A stretch of DNA of 64,000 nt, taken from positions 8,060,001 to 8,124,000 of the forward strand of contig NZ_BAAAWE010000001.1 in the NCBI RefSeq assembly GCF_039534915.1, given 5' to 3'. Positions 24,508 through 32,504 of this stretch are shown piece after piece (position 1 is the stretch's first letter; every line of letters starts with the position of its first letter). Under the pieces are notes generated by a model. That model made no database searches. It saw only the letters and a program-made list of their open reading frames with translations, and was not told the origin of the DNA. A program made the position numbers and the translations under genes. Source of the stretch: Streptomyces roseofulvus. Its GTDB lineage: Bacteria > Actinomycetota > Actinomycetes > Streptomycetales > Streptomycetaceae.

Positions 24508-24960
24508 GTGAAGCACACCGATGAGGAGATCCTGGCGATGACGGCCCTCAGAGAGGAGACCGACCCCTCGGTCTCCCTCCACCTGATGCGACGCCTTCCG
24601 CCGCGAGTAGGAGAGCCTCCTCCGTCTCGTCGCCGCGTCGCCCGCCGTCCCCTCCGGACGGTGAGCTGATCGACCCGCCGGACGGGACGTGGGAGGCCAT
24701 CGCCGCCGAACTCCGCCCCCAGAGCCGTGCCGCAGCCGCCCGCCCGCGCCCGTCCCCGTGATGGACAGCAGCCACACCAAGCTCGTCTCCGTGGGCGTCC
24801 TAGGCCCCGGCGGCCGTGGCGTCTTGCCGGTCCCGGACGCCATGGGCCTGCGCCAGTACTCCGTCGTGGATGTCTCCGTCCAGCCGTACGACGGCAAACC
24901 GGACCACCCCGGTAAAGCCTCGTCCGGGGCACCGAGACCGGCTGACCCGCTGCGGCTCTG
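24508..24960 (+). pseudogene. RskA-like anti-sigma factor remnant
   Basis: Two frames carry parts of one anti-sigma factor. The first reads VKHTDEEILAMTALREETDP and breaks in a region that should hold the zinc-finger HxxxCxxC. A second frame gives ELIDPPDGTWEAIAAEL. A third gives SSHTKLVSVGVLG and RQYSVVDVSVQPYDGKPDHP, the C-terminal domain. Frame changes near 24600 and 24760 and loss of the zinc-binding motif make it inactive. Confidence 0.65.
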
Positions 24961-25012
24961 GGCCATGACCGACGCTAGCCCCGGATTCGTAACGGCTGAT
25001 TCGAATATGCTG

Positions 25013-25041
25013 TTGCGCGTCCGATCTGTAATGCCTGATAC
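25013..25041 (+). promoter_or_regulatory. Sigma70-like promoter upstream of the aspartase gene
   Basis: TTGCGC (25013-25018), 17-bp spacer, TGATAC (25036-25041). Located 50 bp before ATG 25092. Confidence 0.5.
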
Positions 25042-25091
25042 TTCATGGCGGGCGGCGCGCGAGTCGCCCGTGCCGACAGCGAGGGGCGGAC

Positions 25092-26480
25092 ATGCGACGC
25101 GAAGAGCGCGATCTCATCGGTGTGCGAGAAGTACCGGAAGACGTCTACTGGGGCATTCACACCCTGCGTGCGCTGGAGAACTTCCCCCTCACGGGCATTC
25201 CGCTCTCGTCGCACCCCGAACTCGTCGTCGCGCTGGCCGCGGTGAAGGAGGCGGCCGCGCTGGCCCACCTGGAGTTGGGGACCCTTCCCGAGGAACGGGC
25301 CCGGGCCGTCGTCGCGGCGTGCCGCGAGATCCGCACGGGCCGCCTCCACGACCAGTTCGTCGTGGACGTCTTCCAGGGCGGCGCGGGCACCTCGGCGAAC
25401 ATGAACGCCAACGAGGTCGTCGCCAACCGGGCACTCGAAATCCTGGGGCACCCGCGCGGCCGCTACGAGCACCTGCACCCCAACGACGACGTGAACCGCT
25501 CCCAGAGCACCAACGACGTGTATCCCACGGCGGCCAAGCTGGCGGTGTACGCCTCCGCGGGCCGGCTGCTCGACGCCATGACCGTGCTGCGCGACGCCTT
25601 CGGCGACCGCGGCGGGCACTTCGCGAAGACCGTGAAGCTCGGGCGCACCCAGCTCCAGGACGCGGTGCCGATGACGCTGGGCCGGGAGTTCGACGCGTTC
25701 GCCCTGACCGTACGGGACGACGCCGACCTCATCGGTCTGGCCGCCGCCTCCCTCCTCGAAGTGAACCTTGGGGGCACGGCGATCGGCACCGGGCTCAACG
25801 CGGACGAGGGCTTCGCCCGGCTGGCCGTCACCCATCTCGAAACCGTCGCGTCCGTGCCGGTCCGGCCCGCCCGCGACCTGGTGGAGAGCACGCAGGGCGT
25901 CGGCGCATTCGTCCGGCTCTCCGGCGCCCTCCGCCAGTTCGCCGTACGGCTGTCCAAGATCTGCAACGACCTCAGGCTGCTCGCCTCGGGCCCCGGGGCG
26001 GGCCTCGGCGAGATCCGGCTGCCTGAGCTCCAGGCCGGGTCGAGCATCATGCCGGGCAAGGTGAATCCGGTGATGCCCGAGGCCGTGAACCAGGTCTGCT
26101 TCGACATCATCGGCGCGGACGCCGCGGTCTGCGCGGCGGCTCAGGCGGGGCAGCTCCAGCTGAACGCCTTCGAGCCCCTGATGGTCCACCACCTGCTCAA
26201 TTCGGCCAACCGGCTCGCCGCCGCCTGCCGGCTCCTGGCCGAGCGCTGCGTCGTCGGCATCGAGGCCGACGAGGAGCGCCTGCGCGCCATGGTGGAGCGG
26301 AGTGCCGGCCTCGCCACCGCGCTGAACCCGGTCATCGGCTACCAGCGGTCCACGGCCCTGGCCCGGGAGTGCCGCGAGTCGGGGCTTCCCGTCCGGGAGC
26401 TGGCGACCCGCGACGGGCTGCTGACCGACGGCGAACTCGACGAGCTGCTCGACCCGTGGCGGCTCGCCCGCCCGTGTTAG
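25092..26480 (+). CDS. aspA: Aspartate ammonia-lyase
   Basis: A 462-aa enzyme of the fumarase/aspartase superfamily. It should deaminate L-aspartate to fumarate and ammonia in the cytoplasm as a tetramer. Signatures: DVYWGIHTLRALENF at the N-terminus, VFQGGAGTSANMNANEV, NDDVNRSQSTNDVYPTA, KLGRTQLQDAVPMTLG, and the signature loop GSSIMPGKVNPVMPE with the catalytic Ser. The aspartase-type N-terminus and the GTSANMNANEV block favour aspartase over fumarase. It lies at one edge of a locus with two cyanophycinases, an amino-acid importer and an M20 peptidase, where it would feed released aspartate into the citric acid cycle. Start ATG 25092 after GAGGGG. Confidence 0.9.
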   Translation: MRREERDLIGVREVPEDVYWGIHTLRALENFPLTGIPLSSHPELVVALAAVKEAAALAHLELGTLPEERARAVVAACREIRTGRLHDQFVVDVFQGGAGTSANMNANEVVANRALEILGHPRGRYEHLHPNDDVNRSQSTNDVYPTAAKLAVYASAGRLLDAMTVLRDAFGDRGGHFAKTVKLGRTQLQDAVPMTLGREFDAFALTVRDDADLIGLAAASLLEVNLGGTAIGTGLNADEGFARLAVTHLETVASVPVRPARDLVESTQGVGAFVRLSGALRQFAVRLSKICNDLRLLASGPGAGLGEIRLPELQAGSSIMPGKVNPVMPEAVNQVCFDIIGADAAVCAAAQAGQLQLNAFEPLMVHHLLNSANRLAAACRLLAERCVVGIEADEERLRAMVERSAGLATALNPVIGYQRSTALARECRESGLPVRELATRDGLLTDGELDELLDPWRLARPC

Positions 26481-26494
26481 GTCCCGGCAAAGCG

Positions 26495-26542
26495 GAGTCC
26501 CGGCCAGGGGGAGTCCCGGCCAGGGGGAGTCCCGGCCAGGGG
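26495..26542. repeat. Three tandem copies of a 16-bp unit
   Basis: GAGTCCCGGCCAGGGG occurs three times head to tail (26495-26510, 26511-26526, 26527-26542), just after the aspartase stop codon and directly before a hairpin. Likely slippage repeat; no coding role. Confidence 0.85.
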
Positions 26543-26545
26543 GGG

Positions 26546-26570
26546 CCCGGCCGGGCTGGGCCCGGCCGGG
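26546..26570. terminator. Terminator between convergent aspartase and hydrolase genes
   Basis: CCCGGCCGGG-CTGGG-CCCGGCCGGG, a perfect 10-bp stem with 5-base loop between two converging genes. Confidence 0.65.
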
Positions 26571-26652
26571 ACGTTACATGTGGTGCGTCATGTTCGGTGC
26601 GGGACTCCCGCGGGGCCCGGTCTGGCGTGCCGGGCCCCGCGGGGCGAGAGCG

Positions 26653-28086
26653 TCAGCTTCTGGTGAGGGTGCAGGCGTAGGTGGCGGTGCCGGAGCCGCT
26701 GTATGCCTCCACGTCGAGGTAGTAGGTGCCTGTCCCGGTCGCGGTCCTGGTGAACGACAGCGACTCGTCGGTGCCCGCCCCGTCGTTCACGGACCGGGTC
26801 AGGGTGCTGCCGTTCGCGTCGAGCCAGTACACGTCGGCGTCGTAGGCCGTGGGCACGGCGCAGCTCACCGAGACCGTCTGGCCGGCCGCCACGGAGACCT
26901 TGAAGTAGTCGCGGTCGCTCGTCGACTTCATGCTGCCCGTGAGGGTGCCGGGCGAGGCGAGCGCGGTGGCGTCGTCCGCCGTGTCGCGCGTGTCGTTGGG
27001 CTCGCTCTCCGTGACCGTGGTCCCGCCGCCGCCCTGGGTGCCACAGTCGGTCAGGGGCGTCCCGTTGTAGAGATCGGCGTCCGTCACGCCGTTCGTGACG
27101 CTGCGCAGGTAGTAGCCGCAGGTGGGGCGGTTCTTGAAGTCGAAGGTGGAGCCCGGTGTCAGACGCCAGATCTTGAAGCCGCTGTAGGTGAGGGGCTTTC
27201 TTTCGACGGCCTGCTCCGGCTGGTGGTCGGCGAGGACGACGTAGGCGTCCTTGCCGTACTGGGTCGCCATGCCGTTGCGGTCGAGGAACAGCGAGCCGCC
27301 GCCCTCCTCCACGCCGACGCCCCAGGCGGAGCCGCCCGGCGCGAGACCGTCCTTCACGGCGCGCGCCAGGAAGGACATGGTGCGGCCCATGCGGTCGCGG
27401 GTCACGAAGTGGGAGTCGTTGATGACGGCTCCGTAGTTCGCCCACTCGAACATGCCGGTGGTGAAGCTGACGTACCGATCGTACGGGTTGGCGAGGGCCT
27501 CCGCGCTGGTGACGCTGCCGTTGCAGGCGTCGTAGACGATCGGGCTGTTGATGTGGTGGCCCGCGCTGCCGCCGCCGGAGCCGCCGCCCTTGGCGACGAC
27601 CGACTCGACGGAGGCTTCCAGGGCGGTGCCCTTCCAGGCGGCGTAGCGGCACTGGTCACCGCCGGCGAAGTAGACGAACTCGGCGTTGCGGACATCGGTG
27701 TTCATCTGGCTGTTGTTGCCGTCGGACGCCGTCGTCAGCGTCCACGTCGTACAGGAGTTGACGCCGGTCAGGCCCGTGATCGTGTCGCACTCCGGGGTCT
27801 TGCTGCCCGAGGTCGGCGCCGAACCGGCCACGACGACCACGTCGAGGCTCCCGGTGCCGCCGCGGATCTCGTTGATGGCCCGGGTCATCGAGGCCGTCAC
27901 GATGCCGCCGGCTCCGTTCATCGTGAACGCCGGACCGTTCCACGTACTGCGGCTGACGTCGGACGCGCTGCCGAGCCGGATGCGGTCGGCTGCCGCCTGC
28001 GCCGGCTGATGTGCCATCAGGACGGAGGCCATCGCGGTGAGGACGACGGCGGCCGCCGCCGGGGCCCTGAAGGGGCGGTGTGTCAT
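26653..28086 (-). CDS. Secreted cyanophycinase-like (S51) hydrolase with PPC domain
   Basis: A 477-aa exported protein. Signal peptide about 1-32 (AVVLTAMASVLMAHQPAQA). The catalytic domain (about 33-350) has the cyanophycinase/peptidase E layout: VYFAGGDQCRYAAWKGT and the nucleophile elbow GGGSGGGSAGHH, where Ser in GGSAG is the expected nucleophile. A C-terminal pre-peptidase C-terminal (PPC) beta domain (about 375-477) starts SEPNDTRDTADDATALA and ends ATYACTLTRS. The S51 family cleaves beta-linked Asp-X bonds. It faces the ABC transporter operon across a shared upstream region with an inverted repeat. ATG 28086 has AGGAG at correct spacing. Its substrate may differ from that of the second cyanophycinase at 32505. 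Confidence 0.87.
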   Translation of the reverse strand: MTHRPFRAPAAAAVVLTAMASVLMAHQPAQAAADRIRLGSASDVSRSTWNGPAFTMNGAGGIVTASMTRAINEIRGGTGSLDVVVVAGSAPTSGSKTPECDTITGLTGVNSCTTWTLTTASDGNNSQMNTDVRNAEFVYFAGGDQCRYAAWKGTALEASVESVVAKGGGSGGGSAGHHINSPIVYDACNGSVTSAEALANPYDRYVSFTTGMFEWANYGAVINDSHFVTRDRMGRTMSFLARAVKDGLAPGGSAWGVGVEEGGGSLFLDRNGMATQYGKDAYVVLADHQPEQAVERKPLTYSGFKIWRLTPGSTFDFKNRPTCGYYLRSVTNGVTDADLYNGTPLTDCGTQGGGGTTVTESEPNDTRDTADDATALASPGTLTGSMKSTSDRDYFKVSVAAGQTVSVSCAVPTAYDADVYWLDANGSTLTRSVNDGAGTDESLSFTRTATGTGTYYLDVEAYSGSGTATYACTLTRS

Positions 28087-28182
28087 GTGCACTCCTGGAA
28101 AGGGGGTGACTCGATGCCGCGGCCGTCGGACGAGGGCCACGGGATTGGTAGCGGAACATACAAGTAACGGCCTTGATCGGGA

Positions 28183-28308
28183 AGATGTAAGTCCGGAACG
28201 GCGCCCCGCCCCTCGCGATCGAGCCGTCAAGGCGCGCCAAAAACGCCCAAACCATCCCAGCGATGAGGTCGAAGTCCTCGTTACATGAACGTAATAGGAC
28301 TTACATCT
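28183..28308. promoter_or_regulatory. Inverted-repeat elements in the divergent control region
   Basis: AGATGTAAGTCC (28183-28194) recurs as its exact reverse complement GGACTTACATCT (28297-28308). Beside the right copy lies TTAC-N6-GTAA (28281-28294). The region separates the minus-strand hydrolase from the importer operon and is less GC-rich than its surroundings. These are good operator candidates for the RpiR regulator at the end of the locus; assignment is inference. Confidence 0.55.
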
Positions 28309-28395
28309 AGCCATCGGATGGGTTCCTCTGTAACTTCGCAGCAGTGCCGGGCGGTCAGATTCCGCAGGCAGATAACCACCGAGAGGTTCCAGGCG

Positions 28396-29337
28396 ATGAA
28401 CGCTCTTATCGCGCGCCCCGCGGCCGCCGCCGCCGTGGCGGCGACCATGCTCCTGTCCCTTTCCGCCTGTGGCGGTGACGAGCCCGCCGCCCCGTCGGGC
28501 AAGGTCGTCATCGGCGGCGTGGAGATCGTGAAGGACCAGAAGCTGCACGACCTGCTCCCCGAAAAGGTCAAGAAGGCCGGCGAGGTGCGCGTCGCGACGG
28601 ACGTGCCGTACCCGCCCTTCGAGATGTACGTGAAGGAGGGGGAGACCGCGCTGACGGGGCTGGACTACGACCTCGGCCAGGCCCTCGGCGCCAAGCTCGG
28701 CGTCCGCTTCGCCTTCGCTCCGCAGAAGTTCGACGGGATCGTCCCGGCCATCCAGGCCGGCAAGTTCGACGTGGCGATGTCCGCGATCACGGACAACAAG
28801 GAGCGGCAGAAGGTCGTCGACTTCGTCGACTACTCCCAGTCCGGCTCCGGCATCCTCGTCGGCGACGGCAACCCGGCGAAGGTGACCACCCTCGACGACC
28901 TGTGCGGACGGAAGGTCGCCGTGCAGGCCGCGACCAACCAGCTCGACCTGCTCAAGTCCCACCAGGCCGCATGTACCGGCGCGGGCAAGGGGAAGATCGA
29001 CATCCAGACCTTCCCCAAGGACTCCGACGCCCAGCTCGCGCTGCGCTCCGGCAAGGTGATCGCCCAGGTGCTGACCAAGCCCGCCGCCGGCTGGGTCGCC
29101 AAGACCGCCGACGCGGGCAAGGCGTTCGACCTGGTCGAGGACCCGGCCGCGCCCGGCGGCTACAACGCCTCGCCCAACGGCATCGCCATCAGCAAGCAGC
29201 TGCCCGAGCTGACGGACGCCATCCAGAAGGCGCTGCAGTCCCTCATCGACGACGGCACCCTGATCAAGATCTACAACAAGTACGGCGTCCCCTCCATCGC
29301 GGTGAAGGAAGCCACCAAGAACGCGGCGGTGGACTAA
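28396..29337 (+). CDS. Amino-acid/opine ABC transporter substrate-binding lipoprotein
   Basis: A 313-aa periplasm-type binding protein anchored by lipid outside the membrane. Lipobox LSLSAC (about 21-26) after a short signal. The mature part has the SBP_bac_3 pattern: VRVATDVPYPPFEMYV, GLDYDLGQALGAKLGV, FDGIVPAIQAGKFDVAMSAI, VDFVDYSQSGSGI and GRKVAVQAATNQLD. It should capture an amino acid, dipeptide or derived compound and deliver it to the permease at 29340. First gene of a tight operon (permease starts 2 bases after its stop). ATG 28396 chosen for the signal peptide. Confidence 0.92.
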   Translation: MNALIARPAAAAAVAATMLLSLSACGGDEPAAPSGKVVIGGVEIVKDQKLHDLLPEKVKKAGEVRVATDVPYPPFEMYVKEGETALTGLDYDLGQALGAKLGVRFAFAPQKFDGIVPAIQAGKFDVAMSAITDNKERQKVVDFVDYSQSGSGILVGDGNPAKVTTLDDLCGRKVAVQAATNQLDLLKSHQAACTGAGKGKIDIQTFPKDSDAQLALRSGKVIAQVLTKPAAGWVAKTADAGKAFDLVEDPAAPGGYNASPNGIAISKQLPELTDAIQKALQSLIDDGTLIKIYNKYGVPSIAVKEATKNAAVD

Positions 29338-29339
29338 AG

Positions 29340-30305
29340 ATGGCCGGCACGACCCGGGTCCCGCAGAGCACCACCGCCACGGACCAGCCCCCCACCGGGG
29401 AACTCGAGATCGTCCCTGTCCGCAACTACGCGCGCTGGATCGCGGCCGTCGCCTCGGTCCTCGCCCTCGTCGGACTGATCGGCTCCCTCGCCAAGAACGA
29501 CAACCTGCGCTGGGACGTCGTCGGCGACTACCTCTTCGCCGACCTCATCTTCGACGGTCTCGCGACGACGCTCTGGCTCACCGCCGCCGCCATGCTGCTC
29601 GGCCTGGCCCTCGGCACGCTGATCGCCGTCATGCGGCTCTCGTCCAGCCCCGTGCTGTACGGCCTCGCCAACGCCTTCGTCTGGGTCTTCCGCGGCACCC
29701 CCCTGCTCGTCCAGATCATCTTCTGGGGATACGCCGCGGCGCTCTACACGTACGTGAAGATCGGCGTTCCCTTCACCGACATCACCTTCTTCCAGGCCGA
29801 GACCAACGCGCTGCTCACACCGGCGATCGCCGCCCTCCTGGCCCTCGGCCTGAACGAGGCGGCCTACGCCTCCGAGATCGTCCGCGCCGGCATCCAGTCC
29901 GTCGACCCCGGCCAGGCGGAGGCCGCGCACTCGCTGGGCATGCGTCCCGCGCTCACCATGCGCCGGATCGTGCTTCCCCAGGCCATGCGCGTCATCATCC
30001 CGCCGATGGGCAACGAGACCATCAACATGCTGAAGATGACCGCGCTCGTCTCGGTCATCTCCGCCCACGACCTGATGTCCAACATCCAGGACGTCTACGC
30101 CCAGAACTACCAGGTCATCCCCATGCTGGTGGTGGCCAGCATCTGGTACCTGGCCCTCGTCACCCTGCTCAGCGTGCCCCAGGCCTGGCTGGAACGACGC
30201 TACGGCCGCGGCACCACCCGCGCCGGACACGTCTCGCCCTTCCGGCGCCTGCTCGGCGGAACGGTGGAGCGGCTCGGCAAGAACAGCAAGGAGCAGAACC
30301 GATGA
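29340..30305 (+). CDS. Polar amino-acid-type ABC transporter permease
   Basis: A 321-aa inner-membrane permease of the HisMQ family. Membrane helices are visible at about 30-50, 75-100, 108-135, 155-180 and 255-280. The EAA loop that contacts the ATPase is EAAHSLGMRPALTMRRIVLP. Also typical: FVWVFRGTPLLVQIIFWGYA and LNEAAYASEIVRAGIQSV. A single permease means it acts as a homodimer. Start ATG 29340 is two bases after the binding-protein stop, and its stop overlaps the ATPase start (ATGA). Confidence 0.93.
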   Translation: MAGTTRVPQSTTATDQPPTGELEIVPVRNYARWIAAVASVLALVGLIGSLAKNDNLRWDVVGDYLFADLIFDGLATTLWLTAAAMLLGLALGTLIAVMRLSSSPVLYGLANAFVWVFRGTPLLVQIIFWGYAAALYTYVKIGVPFTDITFFQAETNALLTPAIAALLALGLNEAAYASEIVRAGIQSVDPGQAEAAHSLGMRPALTMRRIVLPQAMRVIIPPMGNETINMLKMTALVSVISAHDLMSNIQDVYAQNYQVIPMLVVASIWYLALVTLLSVPQAWLERRYGRGTTRAGHVSPFRRLLGGTVERLGKNSKEQNR

Positions 30306-31066
30306 GCACCCCCATGGTGCGCGCCGAAGGAGTACGCAAGCACTTCGGGAGACTGGAGGTCCTCAAGGGCATCGACCTCACCGTCGAGCGCGGCCAGGTC
30401 TGCTGCCTCCTCGGCCCCTCCGGCTCCGGAAAGTCCACCTTCCTGCGCTGCATCAACCACCTGGAGAAGGTCGACGGCGGCCGGCTCACCGTCGACGGGG
30501 AGCTCGTCGGCTACCGCCAGCAGGGCAACAAGCTCCACGAGCTGCGCGAACGCGAGGTCGCCGACCGCCGCCGCGACATCGGCATGGTCTTCCAGCGCTT
30601 CAACCTCTTCCCGCACATGACGGCCGTCGAGAACGTGATGGAGGCCCCCGTCAAGGTCGCGGGAGTCTCCCGCACCGACGCCCGGGAGCACGCCCACGCC
30701 CTCCTCGACCAGGTCGGCCTCGGCGACCGCGGGCACCACTACCCCGCCGAGCTGTCCGGCGGACAGCAGCAGCGGGTGGCGATCGCCCGGGCGCTCGCCA
30801 TGAAGCCCAAGCTCATGCTCTTCGACGAGCCGACCTCCGCCCTGGACCCCGAACTCGTCGGAGACGTCCTGGACGTCATGCGGCAGCTCGCCGCGGACGG
30901 CATGACGATGGTCGTCGTCACCCACGAGATCGGCTTCGCCCGCGAGGTCGGCGACACCGCCGTCTTCATGGACGAGGGCGTCGTCGTGGAATCGGGCGAC
31001 CCCCGCCAGGTGCTCGTCGAGCCGGAGCAGGAGCGCACCCGCGCCTTCCTGTCCAAGGTCCTGTGA
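30302..31066 (+). CDS. Amino-acid ABC transporter ATP-binding protein
   Basis: A 254-aa GlnQ/HisP-type ATPase that powers the importer. Walker A GPSGSGKST, Q-loop VFQRFNLFPHMTAVENV, signature LSGGQQQR, Walker B LMLFDEPTSALDPE and switch His in VVVTHEIGFA are all intact. It overlaps the permease by ATGA and the following M20 peptidase by GTGA, so the four genes are probably translated as one unit. That coupling ties the peptidase to the imported substrate. Confidence 0.95.
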   Translation: MSTPMVRAEGVRKHFGRLEVLKGIDLTVERGQVCCLLGPSGSGKSTFLRCINHLEKVDGGRLTVDGELVGYRQQGNKLHELREREVADRRRDIGMVFQRFNLFPHMTAVENVMEAPVKVAGVSRTDAREHAHALLDQVGLGDRGHHYPAELSGGQQQRVAIARALAMKPKLMLFDEPTSALDPELVGDVLDVMRQLAADGMTMVVVTHEIGFAREVGDTAVFMDEGVVVESGDPRQVLVEPEQERTRAFLSKVL

Positions 31067-32280
31067 GCGCCCCCGCCCGCCGCCAGGAGAGGCTCGACGA
31101 CCTCCTGGAACTGGCCCGCGCCCGCCGCGCCGACTACCTGTGCGACCTGGAGGAGCTCGTCTCCGTCGACTCCGGCTCCTACAGCGCCGAAGGCGTCAAC
31201 GAGGTTGCCGACTGGATCGAGCGCAGGCTCGAACGGATCGGGTTCACCGTGGAACGCGTCCGCTTCCCGGCGACGCCCGACGGACACCGCACCGGCGACG
31301 CCCTCGTCGGCCGCCGCCGCGGCACGCTGCCCGAGTCGGAGGGCGGCCGCAGGATCCTCCTCGCCGGCCACATGGACACCGTCTTCGAGAACGGCACCGC
31401 GGCCGCTCGCCCCTTCCGCGTCGACGGCTCCACGGCGTACGGCCCCGGCGTCAGCGACGACAAGGGCGGCCTGCTCGCCGGACTCACGGCCCTGGAGATC
31501 CTCGGCGCCCTCGGCGTCGACGCGTACGACGAGCTGGTCCTGCTCGCCACCCCCGACGAGGAGATCGGCTCGCCGGCCAGCCGGCCGCTGATCGAGGCGA
31601 CGGCCGCCGGCGCGCACTTCGGGCTCGGCCTCGAATGCGCCCGGGAGAACGGCGACCTCGTCATCGCCCGCAAGGGCGTCGCCGACTTCCGTCTCACCGT
31701 CACCGGCCGGGCCGCGCATGCCGGCATCGAGCCGGAGCGCGGGGCCAACGCCGCCCTGGCCGCCGCCCACCTCACCGTCGCGCTCCAGGCCCTCAACGGC
31801 CACTGGGACGACGTCACGGTCAACGTCGGCGTCGTCCGGGCCGGAACCCGCGCCAACATCGTCTGCCCTCGGGCGGAGCTGCGCATCGAGGTGCGCGCCG
31901 CCACGACGGCCGACATCCAGCGGGTCACCCGTGCCATCCGCGAAGCCGCCGACCAGCCCGGCGTCCCCGGCGTCACCGTCGAGGTCGAGCAACTCGATGT
32001 GTGCCCGCCGATGGAGGACACCCCCGCCTCCCGGCGGATGTTCGACCACGCGCGCGCCGCCGCCCGGGCGGCCGGCATCGAGCTGGGCGCCGCCGCCACC
32101 GGCGGTGTGGGCGACGCCAATCTCATCGCCGGTGCGGGCATCCCCGTCCTCGACGGCCTGGGCCCGGTCGGCGGCGCCGACCACACCCCCCAGGAGTGGC
32201 TCGACGTCACCAGCGTCCCGCAGCGCGTCGCCCTCCTCGCCGACCTGATCGCCTCCCTGGGCACGGCCGGCACCGCCTGA
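31063..32280 (+). CDS. M20-family zinc metallopeptidase
   Basis: A 405-aa cytoplasmic di-zinc hydrolase of the M20 (carboxypeptidase G2/ArgE/DapE) family. Metal and catalytic motifs: LLAGHMDTVF (His, Asp), GVSDDKGGLL (bridging Asp), ATPDEEIGSP (Glu pair), GLGLECARENGD (acidic ligand) and GGADHTPQEW (last His). No signal peptide, so it acts after import. GTG 31063 overlaps the ATPase stop. In this locus it could split the imported dipeptide, for example beta-Asp-Arg or beta-Asp-Lys, into amino acids; that is inference from context, because M20 enzymes also cut other amides. Confidence 0.9.
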   Translation: MSAPARRQERLDDLLELARARRADYLCDLEELVSVDSGSYSAEGVNEVADWIERRLERIGFTVERVRFPATPDGHRTGDALVGRRRGTLPESEGGRRILLAGHMDTVFENGTAAARPFRVDGSTAYGPGVSDDKGGLLAGLTALEILGALGVDAYDELVLLATPDEEIGSPASRPLIEATAAGAHFGLGLECARENGDLVIARKGVADFRLTVTGRAAHAGIEPERGANAALAAAHLTVALQALNGHWDDVTVNVGVVRAGTRANIVCPRAELRIEVRAATTADIQRVTRAIREAADQPGVPGVTVEVEQLDVCPPMEDTPASRRMFDHARAAARAAGIELGAAATGGVGDANLIAGAGIPVLDGLGPVGGADHTPQEWLDVTSVPQRVALLADLIASLGTAGTA

Positions 32281-32337
32281 ACGACGCCGCACCTCCTGAA
32301 CGACGCCGCACCTCCTGAACGACGCCGGCGCCTTCTG
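32281..32337. repeat. 19-bp tandem repeat after the peptidase gene
   Basis: ACGACGCCGCACCTCCTGA is repeated exactly at 32281-32299 and 32300-32318, with a degenerate third copy to 32337. Each unit ends in TGA continuing the peptidase stop register. Probably slippage. Confidence 0.75.
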
Positions 32338-32504
32338 AAGACGCCGGCGCCGCCGCGGCGCCGACCTCGACGCGCGGCGGAGGGAAGCCCCCGCTCCCCT
32401 CCGCCGCGGGTACGGCGCCGACCCCGCCGAGGTGCCCCGCCACCGACCCCGGCCACGCCCCTCCCGCACCGTCCCGCGACCATCCGACCCTCAACGGAGG
32501 CACC

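Noticed and set aside
26572..28287. CGTTACATG present both at 26572 and 28279
   Set aside because: Nine bases can recur by chance, and the first copy lies between convergent gene ends, where an operator is unlikely.
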